From Zonotrichia leucophrys gambelii (taxonomy: Eukaryota > Chordata > Aves > Passeriformes > Passerellidae), in the NCBI RefSeq assembly GCF_028769735.1, contig NC_088171.1, positions 129,163,533 to 129,227,532 on the forward strand: DNA of 64,000 nt, in the 5' to 3' direction. Each line of letters begins with the position of its first letter. The stretch's first letter is position 1. A program made the position numbers and the translations under genes. Of this stretch, positions 13,501 to 26,727 are shown piece after piece. The notes under the pieces were generated by a model that was given only the letters and a program-made list of their open reading frames with translations, was not told the origin of the DNA and did no database searches.

Positions 13501-15901
13501 GCTTCTTTGTTGATTCGACCACTTGCACTTTGAAACTTTATGCCTTGTTTTCATTGTTTTGTTATGTCTTGGCTGAGCCAGTGTAGCTCATCAGCTTTAA
13601 TTGGAGAGAAAGCACAGGGTGTGTTTGCTTTTCCCTGAAAACCATTTCTTCTTCATAACAAATTTTAAAGGCCTATAAAATTAATTAATAGCCTGCCTGA
13701 GTGCAGCTGGTGCTGAGGGGAAGCACAGCCTGCCCTGTCACAGAACAGTAGGGAGTCCACCATCCTCTTCCCCCATTCTAAAGGCACTGTGTGTGTTTTG
13801 GGGCTAGAAATAATACTCTAGGAGTAACTCAGTGAGCAGCCAACCCTCTGCACATCAGTGGGATTTCTGCTTGGAAAGAGAGGTAGAGTATCTCCAGGAG
13901 TGGGTGCAAGTTGCCTTTCCTCCAGCAGCCCCTTCACAGCTCCCATTGCAGGCCTGGGGGACCAGCAGGACTGTCTGGAGGGGAGCAGGAGCTCCCCTGT
14001 GGGGGCTGGTGGTGAGACAGTATGATTTCAGTTCTCCTGGGGGCTAAAGGAAGAGAATTTGCCTTTATTTTAGTTTGGTGTAGCTGGGCCTCTGGTGCTG
14101 CCAGCTCAGCCTGTGGTGTGCCCACACAGCCACCAATTGCTTATGAAAGCTTCACAGGAGGGGATGGTGGCCTCGTTCTGTGCCTTCCTCTTTCCTACAC
14201 TGCTGCAGCCCCCCAAGGGCTCTGCTCAGGCTGGCTCTGCACTGGGCTGTGCACAGGAACAGCCCTGCATGGGCAGCCCTGCTGCACTGTGGGGCAGGAA
14301 TAAGAGGTGGTGTGGCAGGAGGGAAAAATGCCCACTGGGGAGGAAGATGGCATCTGCCTTGTTGCAGACATGGTGCCAATTTTTTGCCCTCTCTGACGTA
14401 GACACAAGGATTTCCTTCTGAAGGAGAGCTTAAAATGAGTTTTGGACTCCTGGTTTAATATACCAAGGATGAGCACCTTAAGCAGCTGTGTTATTGCCTG
14501 CTCTGGGCTGAGTTCTCTTTTAGCCTTGCTCCATCCCAAAGGACCACAACTCCTCCTTTCTTGCAGATGTGATTTCTTTCCTTAAGTGTTTCCATTCAGA
14601 TATTACTGCTGCAGTGAGTGGAAAGGTCAGTGACTTTAATGCTTTCCTCTGGAATGCAGATGGAGGAGTGCTCCAGCCCCTGCATACCTCCTTCCACCTT
14701 CTCTGTGTGAGAGATGCACAGTTTTCCCAGGCAGGTCTACAATGGTCTCTTAGTGCCTCCTTAATGACTTATCCTGACTCCAAAATCTTTGTTATTTTCT
14801 TGAAGGCTTTGTGTTCTCAGGGACCTTCAGGACTTTTGACTATGAAGTTGTTCCAAAGTGTTAATTTGCTGTGTTAAACATTAAAAAGAGCAAAGAAAAG
14901 GCTGCAGTTGACTCTCATTGTGTAGCTGACAGAAATAAAACCAAGCATGGGCTCATCTGGATCTCAAGAGATGTGTTCCTGGCTGAACAGCCCTGAAGGG
15001 TGATGCACTGGGTCTGCAGAGCAGCGCAAGTAAGGGTAGGGCTAGGGATCAAGGCAGGAGTAAGTACAACAAGAGGGGCAGAAAGCAAGCCCTACTTGGG
15101 TGTCTGCAGCTGCTGGGCCACCAGGGTGATGGCCTAGGTGCCACAGAACTGGATATGGATATGTACTTCAGGAGATCAACTGAGAATTCCTGAGCTGTCC
15201 TCAGGTGCTCCTTATCACTCCACCTGAGTGTGTGATGGCCGGTGCCTTGTCTGCTCCTCATCCTGCAAGGTGCTCATCACACCCTTCATCTCTGGCACTG
15301 CTGAAAGCCCCATGTGGTCTGAGTAAGAGCCACAATCAACACACCTCTGTGGAATCAGAGAACAGCACCTGGCCATGCCCATGAGGCTTGAGCAGAAGCC
15401 AGGCTGTGTGGGTGGAGGGTTTCCCCAGAGGTCTGGCAAACGCGGGGCCAGGCCATGGATTGATTACAGCTGTGTGTGAGGGGGGCTAAAAATAGCTCTG
15501 CAGCTTTCCAGAGGAATGTATTTGTTATGGAGTCACTGAAAGGCTGTAGTAAGAGATCCAGGAGCAGCCTCTGGGAGCGAGCCAAGAGACAGAGCTTCTT
15601 CTGGGCACAGTGCTCCCTGGAAAGGCAGGCTTGGGCTGCTGAGCAAGGAACCTGCTCCTGTTTGTTTGCCCTCTGTGCTCAGGGAAACAAGACTCTGTAT
15701 GTCTCATACGATAAATAAACATTGCTGCACCAAGGATATGCATGACGTATCATCCCTTGTATTGTACTGGAAACAACCTGGCAAGACCCCACTTATTGGC
15801 TAATCCTCAGCCAGATGGAGGTAAAAATATGTTTCAAATGTTAATTAACTACTTCATTACGTGTCTGATTTTCTGGTTTTAAACAAATAACTAAGAAAGC
15901 T
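10525..15901. other. Unique non-coding stretch
   Basis: No gene is supported. Overlapping frames of 90-140 codons at 10767-11174 (-), 12145-12564 (-), 14095-14421 (+) and 14195-14539 (-) show no recognisable domains or splice structure. A compact CpG cluster at 11311-11366 is reported separately. No other mobile-element sequence was recognised before the LTR beginning at about 15902. Confidence 0.5.
11311..11366. other. Isolated CpG cluster
   Basis: Eight CpG dinucleotides fall within about 60 bp, including overlapping CCGCGG and GCGGCCGC palindromes (11331-11340), in a neighbourhood nearly devoid of CpG. It is too short for a conventional CpG island. It could be a small promoter element, an exon remnant or a chance GC patch. 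No matching gene is visible. Confidence 0.6.
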
Positions 15902-16303
15902 TGTCAGAATTCAGGACATCCCTCTGGCTGTCCTGGATTGCCAAGGACCCTGCCAGGGGGCTCAGAGACCCTGGCACAGAGCCCAAGACACCTGTGACTT
16001 TGATTATAACCCATGGAAAAAGTTACCAATCTTATATGAGGATCTGCAAGCTACAAAAGTATAAGTAGAATAATAATCAGTTTGTCACAGGGTGAAAAAT
16101 AGATTTTTTGGAGTTTTTAGAATGGAGGTTCAGGGGGCAAGATGGAGGGATCTGGGCATGTCCAGCCTTTCTCCTTCTTCTTCTTGGCCACCATCTTCTG
16201 CTTTGATGGTGGCACTTTTTGATTGGTTTAGAGTAGAAGCTCTCTGTCTAGCATAGGTGATATGTATTGGAATAATTGTAAGTTTTGTACACATAGTTTT
16301 TAG

Positions 16304-16311
16304 TATAAAAA
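16304..16311 (+). promoter_or_regulatory. TATA box of the LTR promoter
   Basis: TATAAAAA lies about 100 bp upstream of the polyadenylation signal within the solo LTR at 15902-16521. This is the usual position for a U3 promoter. Whether it is still active cannot be read from the sequence. Confidence 0.6.
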
Positions 16312-16403
16312 AATAACACCGCCCGGGGGCAGGCAGAGTGCCTGGACTGTCTCGCTGAGCAGACCTTGGCAGGACAGGAGAAAGAATTTTACAGATAAGA
16401 AAC

Positions 16404-16409
16404 AATAAA
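16404..16409 (+). other. LTR polyadenylation signal
   Basis: AATAAA lies in the R region of the solo LTR, followed by the U5 part. It fits the plus orientation assigned from the TATA box. Confidence 0.6.
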
Positions 16410-16521
16410 CAACCTTGAGACCAAGAAATTAAGAGCTTTGACTCCTTCTTCGACTACTAGGCTGGGAAAAGAGACTTTCTAATGCATCTCGGGGTCACTC
16501 TGACCAGCAAAAGTCCCGAGA

Positions 16522-18185
16522 AAAGCTTGGTTAGCAAATGTATTTACTGGTGCACCCTGGTTCACTGCTCAAACCCACGAGATCTCAGCCTTAACAGTGA
16601 AATTATGAGCTTGGGTGTAAGAGCAGAGCTAATCACTAACTCGTGGGGAGCACAGAGCCAAAAGTCTGCAAATGGGCAAGGACCACGGCAGGGAACTAAA
16701 ATAAGGGGCACATGTTCTGCCACTCTTCTAGAAAAAGAGGTTTATACCTTTCAGATATACAGAGGTCCTAAGTAACTGTTCATGCTGGTGATGCATTGGG
16801 ATGAAAGGGGATCCCATGAGTGTGGAAACAATGCACAGGTTCAGGTGAGTGTTTTCCCAAATAAGATCCCTAAACCACATCTCCAGCATACACACTAGGA
16901 TGGGTGGGAAAGAAGCAGTGACATTCAGGCTGGTCAGGGCAGAAAATGTGTATGGCTTCAATGGAAAGGGTAGAAATCCCCAAAGAAAGAGCAAAACAGA
17001 AGCAAAGGTTATGACAAGGGAGAAAAAGGAGGTGGAACTGTGGGGAGGTCATAGAGGGCAGGCCAGGGGAATCCCAATACAACACCATGGAGCAGCAGGG
17101 TTGTGGTCAGAGTGCCAGAATTAACTCCAGTGAAGTGTGGACTTGACAGCACAGAGGAGCAGAGGCACTGGCCGTGTGTGCAGTGAAAGGTAGGTTAGTC
17201 CTGGTAGGAATGAGAGCTTGCTGAGACAGAGGGCAGTTTATTCAGATCTGTGGTTTACCCTGCCTAAATCCCTGTAACTACACCAGCCTCACCAGCATGC
17301 ATGAAAGAACTGTTTGGGCTTAGGAGGCATTTACTGGTGGACAAGTTGGCTTTTTATATCAGGGATAAGTTTTTGGAGATGGTCATGAGGAAAATAACTT
17401 TAGTTGCAAGCAGTAGGCATTTGCCTGGGTGTCTCTGAGAGACCAGAGCTCTTGCAGAGCATGGTTTTGCAGATAACCTCCTCTTCCGGCCACAGCCTGC
17501 TGTGGTTTGCCTGCAGGGTTACATATGTTCAGGAAATGACAGGGAGATTGATGTGTAGAGATAGATCTCACTGTGTTGACTGGTTGCAGCAAGCATCAGG
17601 ATGGCTGAAGTCTGAAGGCTTTGTGCCTGCCTTTTGGGACCCTCTGCTAGAGGACACATTCCTCCTTTTGGTGCATCTTACACCCCAGAAGCTGGCACAG
17701 AAAGTCAAGGCAGAAAAACATCCATGCTGTAAACTGCACATCCTTCCAGTGGCACCAGCCTGGAGCTGTTATTTAGTCTCACATTTCAGCGAACAGATTT
17801 GCCTACTGCAAGAAGACACATGGAGGAAAGGGTTTCTCATAGTTACAAGATGGTGTTCATCAGCTTCCAGACCTGCTGTATGGAGGAGTCGATTTGTAAG
17901 ACATGAGGAACAAAATGAGGTCATATTTTTCCAAAGAAGAGATATTTTTCAAGTCTTTTATGATCAAGTAAGTGCAGAAACACGATTGTTTCTTCTCAGG
18001 TTGAGCCTTGACTTCTATTTCCTGGAATAAGTGCGTGCATGGAGGTCTAAGTGCTCCAAACGAAATTACATAACCTTTTAGCCTATAAATCAGCATTTTT
18101 GTGAGCACTGCATCAGATTTGTTCTGAGAAGAGCCTTTGAGCGGTCTCAGAGCTATACAAATATTTCAGAATCATTATTTTTTTA
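16522..18185. other. Unique non-coding stretch
   Basis: No gene is supported. The longest open frame of the window (208 codons, 17404-18030 +) lies here. Its translation is rich in Trp, Cys and Leu, has no domain I recognise and has no splice or promoter context. I regard it as a chance frame. The stretch ends in an A-rich run at about 18186-18228. Confidence 0.5.
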
Positions 18186-18385
18186 TTTTAAAAGAAAAGA
18201 AAAATATAAAAAGAAAAAAAAAAATTTGCTGCAACAAAATCAGTTGAATTTTGGGATGCCAGTGGGACATGATTCTCCCTTCCATGGCTTTTTCCAGCAT
18301 CCTCCTACAGTGCAAACACAACTTTGGGTCTGATTGCTCCCAGAAGCCCTGCCAAGCACCCAGCATCACTGGGAGCATCCTCGCA

Positions 18386-18447
18386 CCATCCATCCATCCA
18401 TCCATCCATCCATCCATCCATCCATCCATCCATCCATCCATCCATCC
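18386..18447. repeat. (CCAT)n tetranucleotide microsatellite
   Basis: About 15.5 perfect CCAT units. Frames through it read Ile-His-Pro-Ser on the plus strand and Met-Asp-Gly-Trp on the minus strand and are artefacts. The long uninterrupted tract suggests it is polymorphic. Confidence 0.98.
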
Positions 18448-21400
18448 TTCCTTTTCCTGTCCTTGAGCACCCAAGGAAAGGGACACATGAGTAACATACC
18501 TGGGTGCACAGAGAAGCGAAGTAGTGCAAGATGTGACTTTAAGATATGGGTTAAGCAGACCCAGGGTGCTTAGCTCACACTGCATTTCCATAAGCAAGGG
18601 CACTTCCACCCTGAGAAACAGCCTGTTGGTCAGAATTCTGGCATGCTGGGCAGCAGAGCTGTATCTATCCTGGAAATAGTGGTGACAACAGGTTCAAAAC
18701 ACTAGGAACAGCATTCAGCAAGATTACTTAGGTGCATCAGTGACTAGATATGCCATGTTTTGGAAACATCTCAGCAAGACAAGCTTTGAGAAGGAATTTT
18801 CAGGCAAATATGATAGCTGCAGGTTATGTTTTCCTGGAGTGGCCTTCATCCCATTCCTTCTTCTAAGAGGAAAAAAGTAGAAATGAAGATAAAAATAGAG
18901 GTTTTATGTTGGCCAAGCAGCCTTTAAAGGGCTGGAAGAAAAAACCCAAACAGCAGAAGTGTTGCTTAAAAAACCAATTTCATGACATTTCACAAAATCT
19001 GAATTGTTCCATTGCTGCCTTCAGTTACATAAAGGCCTTTCATATACCCAGGTCTGTTGATCTCTGATAAAATTGCACACAGGAGTCAGCTCATTAACTC
19101 CCACTCTGCACTGAGCATGTTTTGATGTGCAGATTGCTGACAGCACAAAAAATCCTTTCTGGCTGTGTACATAGGGATAATAGCAGTATTGATAATGGGT
19201 ACCTGCTGCAGGCAAAACACAGCGGATCCCCATCTCCTCAGCACTTCATCTCATGAGTAATGACCAGGGAATGTGAACAGTGATTGTGGAGGTAAACCTA
19301 ATACAGATCTCCTGTAATTGAAAGCCCACTCAACATCTCAAGTCAGACCCTTGAAATAACCACTAACTTTTAAAAATTCCTGCCATTACTAGCTGGTTAT
19401 TGATTAAAATAATGATTTTATTTTCATAAAGGTTTTCAAGCTCTCTTGAAAGAAGACTTCTCAAACATTTAACAATTCCAGGCATGAACAGTTTATTTGA
19501 ACATTTATCTTGCAACACTGGAGACTACAAATAACTTTTGTGTTGGTATAAGGGAGGCAGAGAGCAGAACTAACTCACCTGCTTCAGTCGACTAAACTGG
19601 GTGGAATTGAACAGCATAAGCAAAAAGAAAGTTACATTTAATGGATCACTTTTTAACTAGAGGATGTTGGACATCAAAACTGGTATCTTTTAAAAGACAA
19701 ATTGTTGGCAGCACACCTGAGTGCATGAATGATGGGCATGCAGCTTTGTGGCTGTGCTTTGATTTCCTTCTCTCTGCTCCAAAATCATGAGGATCATTGA
19801 GAGATGTAAAATGGCTCCATTAGAGTTAAATGCTGATGTTCACTGAAAGAACAAAAATAGAAAGCAAACAACAAGTGCATTTCTACAATGCTTTGGGTGC
19901 TTCATTGTCCTAGCTACTGTCCTTCTCTCTCCCTAAACTAGGAGAAGATGGTTTCAGGCCCATTTCAGGTGGGATCAGTTTGCCTCAGTAGATATAAACA
20001 TGATGGGTTTGCAGTGGTGTGCAGCAATGTCTCTGCAGTTTTGGGGTGGCTGTTGCTAAGCTAGAGCTGCTGGGCCAGCAGAGATCATGGTCTACCCTCC
20101 CCTGTCCTCTGCACTGCCCCAAGTCAAACGCCAGAAGTGTCCACGCCATCACCCTGAGTGGGAGGCACACCGGCAGGGAGGGACCCTGGGATGGGAACAC
20201 CCCATAGCAGGGAAGTGGTGATTGCACAGGGACCTCTCCAGTCCCCAGAAATCCCAGTCCTGCTGGTGGCACAGCTCTCCAAGCACAGCACAGGGAGGGG
20301 CTGATTGCTGCTGCTGTGCCCTCGCTGTGCCCTGGCGCTTGCTCCAGGCTGGCACAGCCCTGCTGCAGCCATGGCAGCTTGTGGAGACAAACAGGGTCTG
20401 CATCTGTGCTGCCACATTCCCAACTCAACTGGTCCAAAAAACTTTGCCTGTATGAATGTCCGTCAAAATTAGACCTAAGGAAAGTTCAGCTTTAATGTCA
20501 AGTGCCACTGTTTCATTATGCGGATTTTTCAGAGCTGCAGCCAGATCTGTCCAGTGCTGCTTAATTGCTTAATATGATAAATTATGTCTTTTGCCAACTG
20601 CTTGCCTAATTATGTATTTAATTCCTTGTAAACATCATCTCTGAGACGATGTAAGGGAGGCTGTGCAGTTTCCACAGCCAATCTGATGGGCTGGAGTACA
20701 GCAGCTATTTCTGCAGCTATATTTATGTTCCTCTCATCAATGTGACTGACATGGACCTCCAAGAAGTTATCTTTTATACCCACTCTTCAAAATGAGGGCT
20801 CTCTTTGTCACTTCTCCAGGGAAGTTGTTTTTGAATCTATTATAAAAGGTTGTTTATCTCATCTCCCAAGGACTTGCATATTTTCGCAAAATATCATTTG
20901 GCCTCTTGCCGTGTTTTCAGTCCACAGTGTCAGAGGCCAGGCCAGAATCAGGCAAGAACTGGGAGGCTCCTCTCTGTCTGAACTCCTCCTGCATCACACC
21001 AAGACACATGATTTTTGGAGAATTTTTTGGTGGATTTTAGTCAGGACCAAGGAATTCTGACAAACTGGAAAAATATTGTTTCTGAAGCCATTAAAAGTTG
21101 AATTTCGTGTCTGACCAAGTTTAACTTTTTACTTGGGAAATGGAGGTTGCAGGTGGATTGCATGTGATGATGCCAAGCACTCAGGAGCCCAGAAGGGCAG
21201 CAGCCCTCTGCCCTTGGGAGCTCACAACATGATGTCTGTTTGTACCCAGGGAGGTGTATAATGCTGTACTTTAAAGTGATGATCATTAGAAATAACTATT
21301 TGGGACATTGCAGCTGAGGAGAAAAGGTTCTAAGTCATCTGTATCAGCACTGTAAAATATAAATGTGTCTGTTTCATATATCAACTGCTTAAAACAAAAG

Positions 21401-24400
21401 ATGTTTAACTTTGCAGGATTTAATATTGGTTTAGATTTTTTACTTCTGATAGTGCACAAGATCAACCATGCCTGGCTGAATTTTGAGAGCACAGTTCCCC
21501 TCTTGCAGATACACTGTACTTGGTTAAAAGAGAGCAGCTCAGAGAAACGAAGACCAGAGTTCCATTTGCAGAAATCTGTATACAAAATGTGACCAAAACT
21601 GCAGAAGCAGCTATCAGAGTCACATGTGACAGCTGAACAACCCTGCACACAATTAGGATAAAAGGGCAGTTCCCCCTGGGCAGCAACTGCATGATGGATG
21701 GCTGCAGCTCGCTGCACCTCGCTGCACTGCAGCTGCACAAGAACCTTCAGTATCTTTTTTTATGCACATTCATTTCATGTGAATGGAGGCCATGCTTCCT
21801 GTGTTGAAAAGAACATCAAAATATATTTCCATCGAAATTCCAAAAGCTATTAGATTTATTCTTGCATTTCGTGAGTGATATTTATGTGCTTCCCAGCTTT
21901 CTTCTTCTTTCCTTCTTTTGTCCCTTTTTCTGTAGGAGCTGAATAATTCATCATAGAAGGAAGCACATGGATTTTCATTTTTTATTTTAGTAAAACAATA
22001 CTTCAAAGAAAGTAGTGTCAGAGGTTTGCTCATTCTGACTCAGATTTATGGAAAAGGCACTGCAAAGTCTCTGGGATCTCATTTTAGCATGGATATATTT
22101 GTAGGTCTACTCTCAGTCTTAAGTTTTCTCAATATAAGCTTGAAAAATTTATCCTCAAATTTAAGAAATTCTGCCACTACAAAGTCTGTATAATTTGACC
22201 AACAAACATCATAAGATTATTTATTTTCATTGTCTGGTCACAATAGAAAAGTTTAAAATATTATATTGGCTTTTTTGTGGGGGAGGGGGCATGTGTTAAA
22301 TTCATGCTGAATAACTTAGTAAATTTCATCAAAATCAGCTGAGAATTCTTCAGCTGAGGAAACTGCATTTTTGGAGACTTTCTTAGCAATAAAACTGCCA
22401 ATGCAAGATTAAAAATCTTTATCTTTTTTATCTCGGTCACACTTATAAAGCAACCCGTGTTTGTAGGAGAAGATCAGAAGTTCCAAAATTCTCAGTTTAG
22501 AAGGTTGAAGTTCAGTACTTCATATGGGACCAACCCCAAAAGCAAAATGTATCATATTCAGAGAGAAGGCTTTGGTCAGCACTGGTTGACTTCAAAGTTC
22601 TCTCCACTGCCCACTGTGATATTTAGCTCTTAAATCTGTCTGACACTTGAGGTTCCCAATAACCCACTATGCACATATAAGCCACTTGGAAAGTGTAAAC
22701 ACAGCAGGTCCCTACCAAAATGTAAATCTCGTGCTTCTAACAGGGCTAGCTGGAGTGAAAAGGTCTGGGGAAGTGAGGAGTTGGGACATGCAGACACCGC
22801 AGGGACCTCTGCTGACCACACAGGCTGGGAAACACTGGTGGCAAAGCTTGCCAATTCAGATGAAGTAAATGGCAAATTGTCCAAAAAGACTGGGTGTTCA
22901 TGGGTTAGTTTTGTTCATTCTGTGTCCCACAACAAAGATGAAGAATTTGGGTAGGAGATGCTATAGGTAGGAGGGTCTCAATCCAGCCTTTCCTTGGAGT
23001 TTTCCCTCCTGTTTGTCCATGCCACAGAATAGTCCTGTTTTCAATAATTCAGGAATTTGATCACACTCTTGGAGTCTTTGTTGTGTAGCTCTTCAAGACA
23101 AAGTGCCAGGCCCATGGAGAGGTCTGAAATAATGTCTCTGCAGCAGTAGAAAAGGTTCCTTGCACCTTTGCAGTCCATGAGCTGTGGGGTGTTAAGCCCA
23201 ATGCACTCTTCTGGTAGGAAGAGGCTCCCACATCAGCTTCTCCAGGTTCTGCACAGTGTCTTGGCAAAGCTACACTTGACAGGGACCAGCTCAAAGCCTC
23301 CAGGGATAGCTCTGTTGGGGTTTGGGCTTTGCTGTTTCAGGTAAGTACAACACATACTTAGGTACTCATTGCATATCATAGGTACCATCTCTTTTCTTGA
23401 GTATTTACCTTTTAAACCATACCATTTAAATACCTATTTTTTCTCCTAAAGACTAGCAAATTCAGCTCACCTCCTGCCTCTTTGGGCATTGCTGGCATTT
23501 GTCAGGGATCTGACACACTCAAGTGCATTGCTCTTCAAGGCACAAAGATTCAGCACTCCACTGGGAGCTATTATTTAGGGCTCAATTAATCTTTTGTCCA
23601 TGTTTTGCCTTCAGCAGCTCAGCAAAGCTCCTCGCAGTGCACACTGTGCCGTGTGGTGGATTGTTGCAAGGACTGTGCTGGCCTTTGTCTAACACACCAG
23701 CTTGTCTCACACTCTCCTGGATTATCTTCTGACCCAGCAGCTCTCATCCAGCCATAGCTGTCCCAGGATTCCTCAGAGCCAGCAGTGCGTATGGTGTTTA
23801 TATGGGCTCAGAGGGGAACCCTCTGTTGTGAGTTCATGGGGGTTGACAGGGCCCTTTTTGTCCTCCTTATGCTTTGCATGTGAATTTTGTATTGTTTCCA
23901 GACAAAGTGAGACTCAGTTGTGCGTGGTGTCAGGAGCCCAATACATTTTTCTCTTGGAATCGCAATGTGAAAAATGGTTTATGCTCCTTTGAGAAGAAGC
24001 TGAGCTGATTTATCTGACACCAGGGATGTTACGTGGGCAGTGAATGGAGCCCCTTGTGCTTCCAGGGCACTGGAGGGTTTGGAGCAGGGCTGCAGGCTCC
24101 AGCCAAGGGCCAGCTGTGACCAACATTGATTTTTCTCACCCAACAAACTCTCCAGCTACATCAGATGGTTTTTTAACTAGAAAACTGAAGGCTTTTGTGA
24201 TGGTTCAGCATTTGAGTGAGGGCTCTTACCCCCTTAAGGAACAACTGAAGCACATTTTGAAGCAAATACACTTCACCAAAGTGCCCACAAATACTGCAGT
24301 GAGGGAATAGGCTTTAGAAAATCTAAATTTGGATTGTTAAACTTTGGTTTGGTGTGGCTCTTACTTTGAGACTTACCAAGAAATGAAGGCAATGTAGGCG

Positions 24401-26626
24401 GTGTTAAAAAAAATGTCTTTCAGTAACATTTAAAGACTTCTGAATTTTTCCTTGTAAAAGTAGATCATTCATTTTCTTGCAGGCTGGGGTGAAAGCTGGG
24501 TTACCCTGAGCCATGGATGGCAGCTGGGCAAGTCTCCATGCCACTTGTCATCTGGCATCAGCAGTACCCCTCAGAGCATTCCTTCTCAGGTGAATGGAAC
24601 TGGGGTTTGTGCTCACCTCTTGCATAAACAACAAATCAATTAAATACTCAGTCTTTGTGACTCTGGCAACTTCTCGAGATGTTTGTAAGCTCATGCATCT
24701 TTTCTGATCAATTTTGTGTGAGTTTTATGCAACAGAAAGCAGAAATATTTTGATCTATCAAGTTGAGTGCTCTTCCTCATGCAGCATCCAGTTGTGTCTA
24801 AGCCAATTAACCCTTTTTTAAAATGCTGTCATCCTTCTTACATAAATAAATACCCAAGACACAGTGAGGGATGCAGGGGGCAAAAAAATGGTGTGGATAT
24901 TAATGTAGAAATTCTTAATGGTGCCTTTGAGGTAGGAAACATGGAACTTCTGACTACCATTTCCTCTGTTCCCTTGCCTGGGACTTGTTTCCCCCTACTT
25001 ATGGGAACACAGAGCCTAAGCTATAGACTGAAAGCAGCAGAATGGGCCAGAGAAGCAAAAAATCTAGAAGAGAGAGTCTGGCTTGTAATGCCTGTGGGAA
25101 ATCAGTATGGTGGGAATGTTAGTTCTTGCCCCCCCAAATTCTCCAATTGAAAATGGCTCCATTCTTCACATCCTTTGCTCTCAGTTTGCTTGATAGGCAA
25201 AAGAGCAGGTCCTGCTCCCCCAGAGGTTCTGGCACTCCCACCAAGCCAGCTTCTCCTGGGCTTTGCCTCCAGAAGGCAAATTCCCTCCAACCATTCCAGG
25301 AGGGAGCTGAGCAGGAGTGCTCAGAAAATGGGATTCCTATCTGGGGTACCCAGGAGACAACACAAAGTGTTGGGAACCTTTGTCACAGGGGATTTCTAGT
25401 TTCCCAGAGGGCATGTGCCCTATTCCACAACATACAGGAATAATTGAAAATACAGAATGTAATAACACAGCCACCATGTGTGTGAAAGGGAACTGTAGGC
25501 TCCCAATCTTGGGGGTGAAGGTTCCCCAGCCTCTCTGTGGTTGTGCTTGGTATCACCAGAAACCACCAGGACATCAGACCAAATGATGCATCTTGTGTGC
25601 AAAATGTAGTCAAAAAAGAGGGCAAGAGCCACACAGAGGCTCCTGTAGGAGGAACACAGAGAGTAAGGACATTCTCGTGCTTGCGAGGGACCACCACCAA
25701 AAGCAGGTTCTCAGATGTGCTCTCACTGCAGGGAGGTGTGTTGGTAAAAGGTGGCTCTGCATGCCAAAGCTAAAGTTTGCTTCTCCTTTTGCACCTGACA
25801 TGAATGGCTTCCTCCCTTCTAAGAAAAGCCAGCTCCTTTGAGAGACCCCATAAGCACAAGGAGTATTTACATTTTCCAGGTGCCAGCCTTGCAGCTGGAT
25901 ATAAAGTGAGAAATCCTTCCCTTGTCATCATGTGCTTCAAACCAACACCTTTGACTTTTATGGATCTGGTAAGAGATCCATGGGATCTCCACTGCCTCTG
26001 ACTTACCAGACTGGTCTTCTAGCAGTGGCTTTCACCCACCCCAGGAGCCCCCTATGGAATGGACATCAGCCTGGTGGGATGAGATGTGCTCTGGGGGATG
26101 GAGGTGACCCCTTCTGCTTGGCTTCCCATGGATGGCAGCACTAGGGAATGTGGGGAAGGCTGCAGCCTAAAACAAGCACAAGTTAACGCAGATATGCCTG
26201 TTCATCTCCCCATCCCAGCCAGCACCATCCCTGGTTATGGAACAAACCTGTTTTTGCCCAGAGGAACCATTTCCAACCATGGACTGTCTCTGTGTTAAAT
26301 AGACACAGTGAGCCCTGTGCAATGCTCTGTGTGCCTGCTGTCACAGCTCTTTGGTTTCATGCTTAAAGATAGCTGATGAATACTTAGACCCCTTTGATTT
26401 TTCTATTTCCCTGCTCTGTTTTCTCCTTTGTTCAAAGCTCTGTTAATTCTCTGTATCACCTGATCCCTTGAGCAACTTCTCATTTCATCTTGGGAAGGAA
26501 ATTAATTTAGCAGTGTTTTTTAAATTCTTACCCTATGCCAAATAATGTGAACAATGTGTGTGCTACCAAAGCCATTTGTAATTAGTGCATTGTGCTGCTA
26601 AACAAAATCTTAGGGTTTTGATAACA
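18448..26626. other. Unique non-coding stretch
   Basis: No gene is supported and no mobile element was recognised. 19985-20455 is GC-richer and keeps overlapping frames open on both strands. 20540-20640 is AT-rich with several TAAT/ATTA motifs and looks like a possible conserved non-coding element. 21890-21935 is a pyrimidine tract. 22270-22290 has two G runs. Frames of 80-150 codons (for example 21286-21738 - and 24767-25150 +) show no recognisable domains. Confidence 0.5.
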
Positions 26627-26664
26627 GCAGGTAGGAAGGCTTTTGGCAGGTAGGAGGGCTTTTG
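26627..26664. repeat. 19-bp tandem duplication
   Basis: Two copies of a GCAGGTAGGARGGCTTTTG unit (26627-26645 and 26646-26664) are followed at once by a T run at 26671-26685. The copies differ at one base. Confidence 0.85.
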
Positions 26665-26727
26665 TTGCTCTTTTTTTTTTTTTTTGTGCTTCACTTCTTT
26701 GGTCATATGCTTTTTATCTCTGCCATT

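Larger units (their letters stand above)
15902..16521 (+). mobile_element. Solo LTR of an endogenous retrovirus
   Basis: This is a long terminal repeat without internal retroviral sequence, presumably left by recombination between the two LTRs of a provirus. I recognise the sequence from memory as an LTR type common in songbird genomes, for example the tract CAGGGGGCAAGATGGAGGG, a CTTCTTCTTCTT run and the end of the element. A TATA box (16304-16311) lies about 100 bp before an AATAAA signal (16404-16409), the expected U3-R-U5 order for plus orientation. The 5' end is TGTCAGAATTC. The flanks carry the same six bases, AAAGCT (15896-15901 and 16522-16527). A 6-bp target duplication would fit a class II (ERVK-like) retrovirus. 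The 3' end reads GA instead of CA, so the exact right boundary is tentative. The LTR has no coding capacity. Confidence 0.85.

Noticed and set aside
15031..15056. G-rich run GGGTAGGGCTAGGG resembling telomere repeat or G-quadruplex
   Set aside because: Only three G3 runs, no array, and the spacing varies. Insufficient for an interstitial telomere or a confident quadruplex.
17404..18030. Longest open frame (208 codons, plus strand)
   Set aside because: No recognisable domain, no promoter or splice context, and odd Trp/Cys-rich composition. One frame of this length is plausible by chance in 64 kb read in six frames.
18251..18609. Frames with Ile-His-Pro-Ser or Met-Asp-Gly-Trp repeats
   Set aside because: Direct translation of the CCAT microsatellite.
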